This document shows, one piece after another, positions 1 through 10,800 of a DNA stretch of 64,000 bases. Below the pieces are notes generated by a model. That model was not told the DNA's origin, searched no databases, and saw only the letters and a program-made list of their open reading frames with translations. The stretch is from Ligustrum vulgare (Eukaryota; Streptophyta; Magnoliopsida; Lamiales; Oleaceae): positions 19,715,352-19,779,351 of the forward strand of contig OY743171.1 in NCBI GenBank assembly GCA_963555705.1. The letters are read 5' to 3'. The position numbers and the translations under genes are program-made. Within the stretch, counting starts at the first letter, position 1, and every line of letters starts with the position of its first letter.

Positions 1-76
1 TTTTAGAAAAATGATATATATTTATTCTTCCCAAAAAAGTAATACTCCTCAGAATTTAGAAAATGTAATTTGTACC

Positions 77-470
77 TTGCCACCTTTTTTTCTAGCTTAA
101 CCCTCTCTTCTACAGTTGTTATCCAAAATAGGGGGCTTTATATCTTCCTATCCACCAGTGTCTATCAATCAAAAATATTTATTCAATAAGATGGAAAAAG
201 TGTAAAAATTGAACTTTGGATAGAAATCTATCCATAACTATTTGAATAATTCCATCTCTAAGAGTTTTGCTGATGTATACATACAAAAAGAAACAACTTG
301 GTTTTTGAGGCACCACAAGAGTAAGTAGAGTTAGAATAGCCAAATATTAATGGATGTAAAGTTACCTGATTGGGCAGATCGAAAAGTCTTGATGCTTCAT
401 TAATTTCTGCCAAGATATTCCAAAATGCAGCCTATCCTTCATCTCGGGCACTTCCTGCAGGGACAATGAT
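77..470 (-). pseudogene. Exon fragments of an unidentified plant gene
   Basis: Two exon-like blocks lie on the minus strand. The upper block (about 368-470) follows a GCAG acceptor and ends at a CAG/GTAAC donor; its best frame reads SARDEG, a TAG stop, then AAFWNILAEINEASRLFDL and PNQ. The lower block (about 77-115) reads ERVKLEKKVAR between an acceptor-like AG and a GTAC donor. The amphipathic, charged character looks like real coding sequence, but I do not recognise the family. The in-frame TAG argues for a broken copy. It lies downstream of the RRM and TPR fragments on the same strand. The plus-strand frame over the same bases (370-615) is not convincing. Confidence 0.35.
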
Positions 471-753
471 TGTACTGCGGTTTATGCAAACAGAAGCTTC
501 AGATATCTATATGCATGAGTCTATTGAATCATTGAATAAAAAACTAATTTCATTAGAATTTATTTTTTATGCTAATTTTGAGCACTCAATTCCAACCTAC
601 GAGCCCTTCCCCTGATAGAAATAACCTTAAAAGATAGAAGAAATGAAGTTGTTATATTTGAAAGCCGCTATGGCACAAACAGAAAAGACAAAAGGAAAAA
701 GTCACAATAAATAATGCAATATTCTTGCGGTGAATAGTCAAGAGATAGTAAGT

Positions 754-1119
754 TCACCTGATATCTGGCAGTAACCTTCTTGCAAAATCGACATACATAT
801 GAACCTGAAATTGTGGAAAATAGGAGAGACTGAACTTTTGTGAATCATGGATACGCAGTATTAGTTCAATTCTGTGCTTATCCTCAATGACTATCTCAGC
901 AACAACAGGATCAGCAAAAACAACAAAACCACTCTCTCGCGCACGTCCCGTGGCATGGTCCTTCATAATTATAGCTTCTAGCACATCTCCATATGCACCA
1001 AAGTATTCCTTGAGTCGTTCTTCAGTTGTGTCCCACGAAATCCCACCAACAAATAACTTGCCAAGGTCAGACTGCATCATTTTACGATTCCGAGAAGGCT
1101 GTAATTCAAAAATCTGCAT
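754..1119 (-). pseudogene. 5' fragment of an hnRNP-like RRM gene
   Basis: The minus-strand frame starts MMQSDLGKLFVGGISWDTTE, the usual start of plant heterogeneous nuclear ribonucleoprotein 1-type RNA-binding proteins, which carry two RRMs and act on nuclear mRNA. RNP2 (LFVGGI) is intact. RNP1 should read close to GFGFVVF but reads ESGFVVF, and similarity ends near residue 78 of the domain (after EDKHRIE). The remaining residues do not match an RRM and stop at a CAG/GTGA boundary that could act as a splice donor. An AG acceptor just upstream (GCAG then ATTTTTG) resembles the 5'-UTR intron arrangement of these genes. The fragment covers only part of the first RRM. It is probably a captured or degraded piece; a spliced chimeric transcript is possible but unproven. 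Confidence 0.7.
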
Positions 1120-2140
1120 TTACAATCATCGTTACTAAACTCAGTTCAATACAAAAGCTAGCTATTTCTATAATTCAACAAATAATCAGATTATCAAGAG
1201 CTGAACCAACAAATAGCAGTATATCACAAAGCTCAACTGAAATGGAACCCAAAAAATGCAGCAAAATTACACTTTAAATCACTAACTGACTCTAGAATCC
1301 ATACAATAAAATGCATATGGAAAAGGAGAATAAAAAATCAAATGAAAAAATAAAAAAATAGGTCGAGTATGAAGAACTAAAAATATCAAATTATTCAAGA
1401 GCAAAGGTCTATAATTATCAGATTCAGTTAATTTGCTTGCCAAATTGGTACTTTTAGCCAAGAAATTTTATTTCATTCTTCCATGACAGAAAACTCCAGA
1501 TCAAACATTATGGGGTAAATGAATTCACAAAGGAATTGCAGCAAACAATATCAAAAGCAATGACTGGACTATGCCTAAAATGAAAAAGACTTGGCCTCAT
1601 TTTGGGATTGCTTTTAAAGTCCCAACTTCTGATTGTGAAACAAATACATGTATTTTAGGCGTCTTTGCTACTTGGTAATAATCAATAATAACAAAAACTG
1701 TAGCAATACATGTTAAGAGAAACTTGCATTTTGCTACCTTGTAATAATCAGTAATAACAAAAGAAAAAAGGATTTACCCAATGATATGATGAAGAAGGAT
1801 ATCAGAGTACCAATTGGTCCGAATAGCGTTATAGTTATAATAGGCCAACAAGACAGTCTTCGAAACCCTTCAAAATCACAAATTGTTTGTGACATTCAGA
1901 TTATAAATGAAGATAGATATCAAATAATAAGAATTAGAGAAACTTCAGGATGAAAAAGAAAATTAGACCTACTTTTCAGACACCACGATAATACAATTAT
2001 GCTTGAAATAGTAAAACACCTCTTTGTGCAACGAAACTTTAACTGTATAATTACATCATCAGGGGTCAGTCTAACTACCAATGTCAACTTTGATTGTCAT
2101 CATATAATTTCATGAAAATGAAAAACAGTTTGATAAGCAA
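1120..2140. other. AT-rich, intron-like DNA between gene fragments
   Basis: No coding potential was recognised on either strand. The stretch lies between the TPR fragment and the RRM fragment and resembles intron or intergenic plant DNA. The small plus-strand frames at 887-1277 are antisense shadows of the RRM fragment. Confidence 0.5.
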
Positions 2141-2930
2141 TTAATAACAGGAGGCAAAAATCGTATTCAAATGAAAAACATCAATGTGATTAGGAGGAAG
2201 CAATTTGAGGGCCTTTTTGTACTTTAACATAGCACCCTCATGATCACGTTTTTCTAAAATTTTGTTTCCTTCTTCCTTCAAATTTTGGGACATGTTAATG
2301 AAGATAGCATTGTCTTCATCAAATGCTTTCGAGTTTCGATCCTGAGCTTTGGTTTGTTTTGCATTTCCATCATTGGATTTTGATCCAATTTGAATATTCT
2401 TCTTCCCAGTAAGTTTCCCCATATACTTACTCCAATAGAAAACCCAAAATCACTCTGATTAGCACTTTATATTATACAAAGCCCAACCTCTAAACATCAA
2501 ATGAATAAAAATACACAAATCAAAACCTGAAACCGAACTATAAAAAAGAAACACGGCTCAAAATTTTATTCAGTCATGCATAAACTCTTATAATATCGAT
2601 TTGCAATTAATATGTATAAATCCAACAAAAGTTAAAAATCCAACAAAAGTTAAAAAGAATCAATAAAAACTTCTAGTCAAAACCCTGAACCCAGTTTTAC
2701 AAACACGTGAAGAATTCATAAAAAATTGAAACAAAAAGAAATGCTTACCTTCGAGAGTCCTTTTGAATTTCTCCCAATCGAATCAGCCGATGATTATTGT
2801 AGAGATCAAATATGATTAATTTGACCAGAAACGAAGACAATTAAATTAGAATAAGGGAAGAATCGAAGAGTTTTTGATTTTGAAATTTAAAATGAAGAAG
2901 ACAGCTGCTTCGGGAGTGTTGTAGCGACCG
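2141..2930 (-). pseudogene. 5' fragment of a PHOX/PB1-type TPR co-chaperone gene
   Basis: The coding part (2422 down to 2141, 93 codons) begins MGKLTGKK and contains [31 protein letters not shown] and YKKALKLLP. This is the N-terminal and first TPR region of plant Phox1-3-type proteins, which combine TPR and PB1 domains and run several hundred residues. Here it stops at TAA right after FASCY, where the family continues with further TPR helices. Upstream, a leader exon (about 2930-2757) ends at a GAAG/GTAAGC donor, and an acceptor-like CAG lies shortly before the ATG, so a 5'-UTR intron seems preserved. TPR2-6 and PB1 are not seen. Its leader is cut by the adjacent LTR-like element. It is a truncated gene copy. 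Confidence 0.72.
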
Positions 2931-5039
2931 AGAATTTTCGTGATTTTATTCAAATAAATATTTTTAAAAGCGTGTCACTTCGACCTTACCCATCATTTAG
3001 TTATTTTATTTTTAAACACGTGCTCGTCTAGCCAGTTAAGTGGAAAATTTAATTTATTCAAATACTTAGTCAAATTTTAATTTTTATCAAATATATTTCA
3101 ATATCACAATTTATTTGAAGTCCAAGTATTAATTATATTAAGTCCCAATTTTAAATGTTTTAATCCAATTCAACTTATCGAGCCCAAATGTTTTTACCAA
3201 TCATTCAAGCCCATTTTAAAAAATCCAATAAGTCATTTCTTGGCCCAACCAATTCAACGGCTTCTTCCTCCCTAAGTCATTCCTTACACAATCGATACTA
3301 TTTCCAAAATCCTTGCAAGTTTTCCATAAACCAAGATTTTAACCTAAGTTACTATGTTTAACACCTAAATCAACTATTAATTGGATCCCTATCCCTTGCA
3401 TTCACGACAGACCAAACTTTACAGCTTCGGGGTATGTCTCTATTCCCTCAAACGTTCACCAAATCACAACAATATCCCACCAGTTCACTGCAACACACAC
3501 CACAACCGAGCCTCCACCACCTGCAACATCACAGCCTGCCACCTCCATTACTCCAAACCGAACCTGCATCCAACAACAAACTAAACCACCACTCACCGCC
3601 GCCTATCAACCATCGGAATCCATCGCAGCCTCCAACTCGCAATTTCATCACCCCCGCACCGACTGCATCACCTGCTGCCCACTTCCATTTTCGACATCCA
3701 ATCAAAACCCAAAACCAAGAAATTAGAGTAACCAAAAACCTTACCTTAATCGCCGGCCAGTTTCGCCGGGGTATTCGCCGAGGAAAACACCAAAACCACG
3801 ACCCCAAGCCACGGTTTTATACCCAAAATTGCCCCAAAAACCCTTTTCTCTCAAACCCTCCCGCTCGCCTTTCCCATCGCCGCCACGTGACGGCGGAGAC
3901 ATAGCCGGCAGTAGCCCAGACCGGAGCAAGCTCCGATCGCCAGATTTCCTCTTCTTCTCGGTTGGAACCAAACAAGTTTAGAGAGAGAGAATAGTGAGAA
4001 AGAGAGAATTGGATCTGATAATATACTTTTATTTTCGAAAATTTCAGCCTAGTTCCCCCAACTTTTTAAAGTTATTCAATTCAGTCCCTAGTCTTATTTT
4101 GTTTTAAAGATCAGTCCCTATAGTTTTAAATATTTAAAATCTTACTTTAAATTTCAAAAGTTATTATTTTCAACCCTATTGTTTTGATTTTCCGACCCAA
4201 CTTTTGAAAATTTACATTTTAGTCCCTCAGCTTCCAAAAATATTCATTTTGCTTCCTCAAATTTCAAAAGTATTCATTTTAGTCCCTCAACTTTCAAAAC
4301 ATCAATTTCAGCCCTCAAATTGTAATTTATCATTTTTAAAATATAAATTTCTAAAGACTAAGGTAACTTATGGGCTAGACGAAGCGTACGGAGATTTTAA
4401 AGGATTTAAGTCATTTTCCGCTCAACTTTGCACTCGTCAGATTCAAGGTAGACTCTAATCTACAAATTTATGTTTTTCACAAGTCTGCATAAATAATTAT
4501 TTGGATTATAAGTTTAGCATGTATGATTGTGTTCATGAGAATTACTTGCTTTCTAAGCATGAGACTATGTTACGAGAATTTACTTGCTTAAATGCATGAG
4601 ACTTGAACTTGTATGTTATTTACTTGTTCATGAGAATACTGGTGGTCGTTAGACACCTGAGACTTGAATATCATGATTATGTGTTTTAATTTATGATGTT
4701 AAATGATTATTGTGCACGAGTCTACTGAGTATTTCTATGAAATACTCACGTTTTCCAAAATAAAATTTGCAGATGACGGAGTTGGCGGCGGGGCGTGCGA
4801 TGGTGGCCATTATTGAGATTTTAGAAATGTTTTATTTGAAATTATAAACTTATTTTTATTATGTTACGTTCAAGTTATTTTTCCATGTTTAAACTATTTT
4901 GACAGTTTGAGTCAATTTTTATAAAGTTATGTGAAATGGAATTTCAATTAAATTTATTTTCCGCTAAATTATTATCTTCAAAGTAAATTTTTAAATGATG
5001 AAGTGGCGCACCCGGGTGTTCAGAACCCGGGGCGTTACA
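2920..5039 (+). mobile_element. Probable solo LTR, family starting TGTAGCGACC
   Basis: A 2.1-kb block starts TGTAGCGACCGAGAATTTTC and ends GGGGCGTTACA, so it has the TG...CA ends of an LTR. It contains no coding domain. Internal tracts such as repeated CAGTCCCT and CCCTCAAC boxes are typical of plant LTRs. A related block in reverse orientation lies at 49064-50323; both share the boxes ACTGAGTATTTCTATGAAAT and GGAGTTGGCG. The flanks are AGTGT on the left and AGTAC on the right, only 3 of 5 matching, so the target duplication is weak. It interrupts the leader of the TPR gene fragment. Confidence 0.6.
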
Positions 5040-5277
5040 AGTACACATATGGGAAATGGAAAATATTAGATGAGTTGACATGTGGTCATACAAAAATCTC
5101 ATATAGACTATGAAGGCCCTCGCAAGTCTTACTTGAGGTCACAAAATCACATTGTCTATGCAGGCTTCGTTAAAGGGGAAAAACCCAACTCTTATTTCGA
5201 GCTAGGATGACGAACATCAATTAAATGTGAAGGAATTCAAAAAGACATGGGAAATGTGTGCTAAATCCTAGCACATA
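5040..5277. other. Unassigned intergenic DNA
   Basis: No gene or clear repeat boundary was recognised between the solo LTR and the Stowaway element. The short flank 5541-5733, next to the copia element, was also unassigned. Confidence 0.4.
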
Positions 5278-5538
5278 CTCCCTCCGTCCCAATTATATAG
5301 GTTTGTTTGATTTTTCATACAGATTAAGAAAACATATTTATTGTCATTGAAAAAGTAATTTTTGTAAAGAAAATTTTCGACTTACCCTTATTTAATATCA
5401 AAACTATTATATTGGAAGTAATAAATAGGGATACATTGGTAAATAAACAAAATAAAGACTTCCCCATAAAGAAATAAGTTTATATAATTGGGACAAATGA
5501 AAAAAGAAAGGAAACCTATATAATTGAGATGGAGGGGG
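5278..5538. mobile_element. Stowaway-type (Tc1/mariner) MITE
   Basis: The left end reads CTCCCTCCGTCCCAATTAT and the right end is its imperfect reverse complement (ATAATTGAGATGGAGGGGG). A TA dinucleotide flanks each side (5276-5277 and 5539-5540). The size, about 260 bp, the CTCCCTCCGTCC terminus and the TA duplication fit Stowaway MITEs mobilised by mariner transposases. It has no coding capacity. Confidence 0.85.
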
Positions 5539-5733
5539 TATTCAAGAGGTATTTAAGGAATGTTTGACTATTTATGTATTGACTTCTTTATTTGTATCTC
5601 TTAATTAATTCCCAGAAATTTTCGTTTAACTAGAGGCGTAGCAGAATCATTTACCGAAATAGTGCCCAGTAATCAAGCCATCAATGCTAAATTATGGTTT
5701 ACCTCATCAGGGAGACTCTTTACGCCTATGAAT

Positions 5734-6502
5734 TTTTGGAATTAATTGAATTAATGGGAAATTAAATAGGTTATTAAATGTTTATATTTAATAACATGGG
5801 CCATATAATTAATTAATTAGATGAATTGAAAAAGTCTCCAAAAAAAGACCCAATATTCTAAAAGACCACTTTAAGTGTCTTATATATGGTAATTTGTATC
5901 CCACATAGGAAGTTTACAAGAAAAATAACTTGTTTATATATTGAGATTTTATTCTAAGTAGTAATTTGATACAACTAGTCCACTTGCACCATGACTAGCC
6001 ATAGTCACTAGTGCCTTACATGACTAGCTTTAGCTAGCCACCACAAGGTGGTGCGTGGCACCACCCGTGCTTGACCCCGCAACCCCAACCCCGGTCTTGG
6101 CACCGGCCTACACACGTCACATTGGACGCTTTAGAGGCGCACTTCGTATGTACGCATCGTCACCAGGAGCATTGAGGTTTTCGTAATTGAAATCATGGCT
6201 CGGTAACATGGCATTGGGAGGCTCGATGAGTTGGCACACACGTGGATGCTGACGAGGCGTCGATTCTGCATGGCGTTTGCATGGCAAGGTGAGTAGGTGG
6301 ATGGGATGGTTAATGGACGCATTCATTTCAGGAATTAATCTGGATCGTCAGATCTTGATCCTACGTCTCAATATGATCTAGATAAATTGGCGCACCCATT
6401 CAAAATAGGCACACACTCTTTCCAAAAGACACTTCAAAATTCTACAAATAGAGCATCCCAATTTTCAATTTCTTCACACCAAATCATATTCTGATTTTTA
6501 TA

Positions 6503-6553
<51 letters not shown>

Positions 6554-6859
6554 GTTTTAACAAAGTTCTGCGAAAATAATTTATGAAATTCTCTAAAAAG
6601 CTTGATTTTCATTACATCCTAGAAGAATACAAATCAAACTTTGGTTTGATCGAAAAGGTGGGTATAGTGTAGTAACAACTTTGGAAGAAGCGTTGTAACT
6701 TGGGAGACAGACGTCATTTGATCCTGTTGACACCTTTGTAGGGGGCGAAATCTTTCTTAAGGAGATTTGCTTCGACATAACTTGCTTCATCTCCCTTCTA
6801 CATTTCTGTTTTCATTTGTCATTTTATTTTTATTATTATTCCCGTCAATTTTGACAACA
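5734..6859 (+). repeat. 5' LTR of copia element A
   Basis: It aligns along its length with 13046-14205. The first bases read TTTTGGAATT where the 3' LTR has TGTTGGAATT, so the terminal TG is mutated. It contains a (TC)n microsatellite near 6506-6547. The segment at 6117-6326 that looks open on the minus strand recurs in the other LTR and is not a gene. No clear initiator-tRNA primer site is visible just after the LTR. Confidence 0.88.
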
Positions 6860-6957
6860 ATCTTAATAAAGATATCATACACTATTTCTATTACATAATT
6901 TAATTACATGTTGTAGTGTATTAATCTTGAATTTCTGTAATTGTGTTTTACAGAAAG

Positions 6958-7857
6958 ATGGCAAGTATTACGAGAAATACTATTGATACTAATGGACATA
7001 ATTCTGTATCAAATAATGCAATCGGACAGAGTTCTAGGTCCAATCAATTTGTCATGCCGTCAACATCTCAATATGAAAAGCTGGAAAAATTCAACGGTAC
7101 ATATTTTTAACGTTGGCAACAAAAGATGTTGTTTTGTCTAACAACATTGAATCTGGTCAAATTCTTACGTGAACAATGTCCTGCACAAACCGAGGAGAAT
7201 GCTACTGAAAAAAACACGCAGTTGTCCATTGAAGCATGGAAACATGCAGACTTCTTATGCCACAACTACATTCTCAACGGGCTGAATAACACATTGTGTA
7301 ATGTGTATTGTTCCTACAAGACGGCTAAGGAGTTATGGGATTCTCTTTATAAAAAAATACAAAATAGAAGATGCCGGGTTTAAGAAGTTTATCGTCGACA
7401 AATTTTTGGAGTTCAAGATGGTTGACACAAAGACGGTAATGAGTCAAGTTCAAGAGATGCAAGTTATTCTGCATGATATTGAAGCTGAAGGCATGAAATT
7501 GTGTGAATCTTTTCAAATTGCGGCCATGATCGAAAAGCTACCTCCATTATGGAAAGATTTCAAAAACTATCTCAAGTACAAGCGCAAGGAGATATCAATA
7601 CAGTTTCTGATTGTTCGACTTCGTATTGAAGAAGACAACATGGCTGCAGAAAAGAAAAGTTATGTGTGTAACATGGAAGCAAAAGCTAACATAATGCAAG
7701 ACTTTGGGTCTAAAAATAAGAAAAGGAAGCATCTAAACTCGTCTAAGGACAAAGGGAAAAGCAACCATGCAAAACGGTTTAAAGGAAATTTCTTCAACCG
7801 TTCAAGGCATTTTGCGAAGGATTGTAATAAAAGAAAAGATAATCAAAAGAAGAAATA
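6958..7857 (+). pseudogene. Copia element A gag remnant
   Basis: The frame starting MASITRNTIDTNG follows a TTTACAG site and reads through SQYEKLEKFNGTYF to a TAA stop, then RWQQKMLFCLTTLN, the typical copia Gag core with an RWQ motif. A frameshift near 7370 moves the reading frame; the second half ([13 protein letters not shown] to [18 protein letters not shown]) matches the Gag C-terminal region. The zinc knuckle is cut down to [10 protein letters not shown], so its first two cysteines are lost. Gag would package the element RNA; this copy is inactive. Confidence 0.85.
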
Positions 7858-7870
7858 ACCCCAAGCCAAT

Positions 7871-10800
7871 ATGACTAAAGTAGATAGAATTTCTACGGAT
7901 GTTGCCGACATGAACCTGTCTGCAGCTGTTTCTGAAGTTAACTTTGTATCAAATGCTAAGGATTGGTGGGTCGACACTAGAGCTACTCGTCATATTTGTG
8001 GAGAAAAAGGACTGCTCATGGAATACAAGAAATTGGAACATAACGAACATCTTTACATGGGCAATTCTTCAGAGTCTAAAACTGAAGGAATTGGAAAAGT
8101 GATTCTGAAATTCACATTCGGTAAAGAATTGACACTGAATGAAGTGGTGCATCTTCCAGACATAAGGAAAAATTTAATTTCAGGATCTATAATTAGTAAG
8201 AAAGGCTTTAAAATGGTATTTGAGTCTGATAAGTTTGTACTTACAAAGGAGTGTATGTATGTTGGGAATGGTCATTTACTAGATGGCGTGTTTAAGGTTC
8301 TGTTGTGGACAAAATGTTCAAATATTTGTACCCACAAGTTATTAATAAAATTGATTCTTCTGTTTACTTGTTGGAGTCTTCTATTTTATGGCATAGCAGA
8401 CTAAGACATGTCAATCGCGCTTCTTACAAAAACTAGTAGCTTTAGGACTTATACCTAAACTTAAATTGGAAGACAAACATAAATGTGAAATTTGTGTTGA
8501 AACAAAATATGCTAAAAAAGCTTTTAACTTAATTAAAAGAAGTAGTGAACCATTAGGTTTGATATATAGCGATATTTGTGATTTGAAATTTGTTCAATAT
8601 CGAGGTGGTAAAAAATATTTTATCACATTTATTGATGATCACAGCAGATATTGCTATATATATTTACGAAGTAGTAAAGATGAGGCATTAAATGCATTTG
8701 TCACTTACAAAAATGAACTTGAAAATCAACTTGGTAAGACAATCAAAGTACTGAGATCTGATAGAGGCAATGAATATAAGTCATCATTTTTTGATGAATT
8801 TTGTACTAAGTTTGGAATTATTCACCAAACAACCGTTCCATACACTCTGTAACAAAATGGAGTTCCTTAGAGGAAAAATAGAACTTTAAAAGACATGGTT
8901 ATTGCTATGCTTATCAGTTCTGGGTTACCAGAAAACTTTTGGAAGGAAGCGGTTCTAAAGTGTGGGGGTGCTTGACAAAAGTTGCACTTCAACCTCTTAA
9001 GAAAATCAAGTTAGGCCCGAAAACAATTGATTACATCTTTATCGGATATGCAATAAATAGTAGTGCTTATAGATTTCTTGTGCATAAATCTGACATAAGT
9101 GTCATTCATGTCAATACATTATTAAGTCTAGAGATGTCGAATTCTTTGAAAATGTGTAGGGGTAAAAGAGATATTCCCGAGAATATTCAAAAGAGAACAC
9201 ATGAAAGTGCGTTTAAAGAAAATAAAGAGTCTGAACCAAGAAAAAGTAAACAAGCATTGCTAAATCATTTGTACCAGACTTTATTTCATTTATGATTGAA
9301 AATGAGTCTCAAACATTTAAAGAGGCTATGTCTAGCCCAGAATAATCTTTTTGGAAAGAAGCTATAAATAGCGAGATCGAATCCATTATGAGTAATAATA
9401 CTTGGAAATTTGTTGATCTTCCTAATGCAACTAAACCAATTGGTCGCAAATGGATTTTTAAAAGAAAGTTAAAACCATATGGTTCTATAGACAAATATAA
9501 GGCTCGTCTTGTTGCAAAAGGATATTGTCTGAAAGAAGGAATTGTTTTCTTTAACACTTATTCACCAGCAACAAGGATTACATCTATCCGGGTTTTAATT
9601 GCAATAGCAGCCTTATATAATTTGCACATACATCAAATGGATGTCAAAACTGCATTCTTAAATGTTTAATTAAATGAGGAAGTTTAAATGGAGCAACCAG
9701 AAAGCTTAATAGTAAAAGGACAAGAACATAAAGTATGTAAACTAATTTAAGTCCTTATATAGATTGAAGTAAACTCCTAAACAATGGCACGAAAAATTTG
9801 ACAGTGTCATGATTAGGAATGGATTTATCATAAATGAATGTGATAAATGTGTATATTCGAAGAAATTCGGAGAAGCATACGTATTGGTATACCTTTATGT
9901 TGATGGCATGCTCATATTAGGGACTAATATGGAAGTCATTAATAAAACAAAGAAAATGCTCGCCAATAATTTTGATATGAAAGATATGGATGAAGCAGAC
10001 GTGATTCTAGGAATGCAAATTTCTAGAACATCAGATGGGTTAATTTTGTCTCAAAGTCATTATGTAGACAAAGTTGTTCAAAGGTTTAAAAACCATGGTA
10101 TTAAAGAAACATGTAATCCATTTCTACCTCATGTAGTTCTTCACAAGAATACAGGAATTGGTAAACAACAGTTGGAATATTCCCAAATTATTGGAAGCCT
10201 AATGTACTTTGTTGAGTGCATTTTAAATGCATATTTCATTCATTTATGGTAGTACTCTTTAAGTAATTTGGACAAATATCTATTTAATTGTGCATATTTT
10301 GTGGTTAAATAGGTTTAACCTTCAACTTCATGAAGAAAACACAAGAAAGAAGCTAACTGGATGAATAATTGAAGGAATTGAGGAGAAAAGAGTCAAATCT
10401 TTCAAAGATTAAAAGTTTGGGGACCAATTTGTCACTTTCGAAAAGTTGTGTACCACATGTGCAATTGACCGAGGGATTAAATTGCAAGTTTTCAAAAGTT
10501 TAAGGACCTCAAATGTAATTTTAGAAGGACATATTTAAAATAAATCAGAAATTTTGGGGACCAAGTTGACCGACTTTGAAAGTTGGAGGACCTTGATGGC
10601 AATTAATTGAAGAACCAGACTTCACACACTCACCCAGCTGAACCACACGAACGCGTGGTCTGAACCAGGTGGCGTGCGTGGCTCAAGGCAAAAATCTGAC
10701 CAGAACCGAAATCAAGTGAGCCGCACGGTCAAAAATTCGAAAAAAAAAAATCTGGGCGGAACCCGGTGCAACCCGGTTCGGCCCAAACGCCGTAAACACG

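Noticed and set aside
370..615. Plus-strand 81-codon frame
   Set aside because: It is antisense to better exon-like sequence with splice sites on the minus strand and shows no domain.
3434..3971. Overlapping proline/arginine-rich frames
   Set aside because: They lie in the C-rich middle of an LTR-like block, overlap on both strands and have no recognisable domain.
5640..5733. Short frame reading RGVAESFTEIVPSN next to the copia A insertion
   Set aside because: It looks somewhat protein-like, but it is too short, matches no family I can name and has no supported start or splice site.
6117..6326. Minus-strand frames near 6.2 kb and 13.4 kb
   Set aside because: The same frame recurs in both copia A LTRs, so it is LTR sequence, not a gene.
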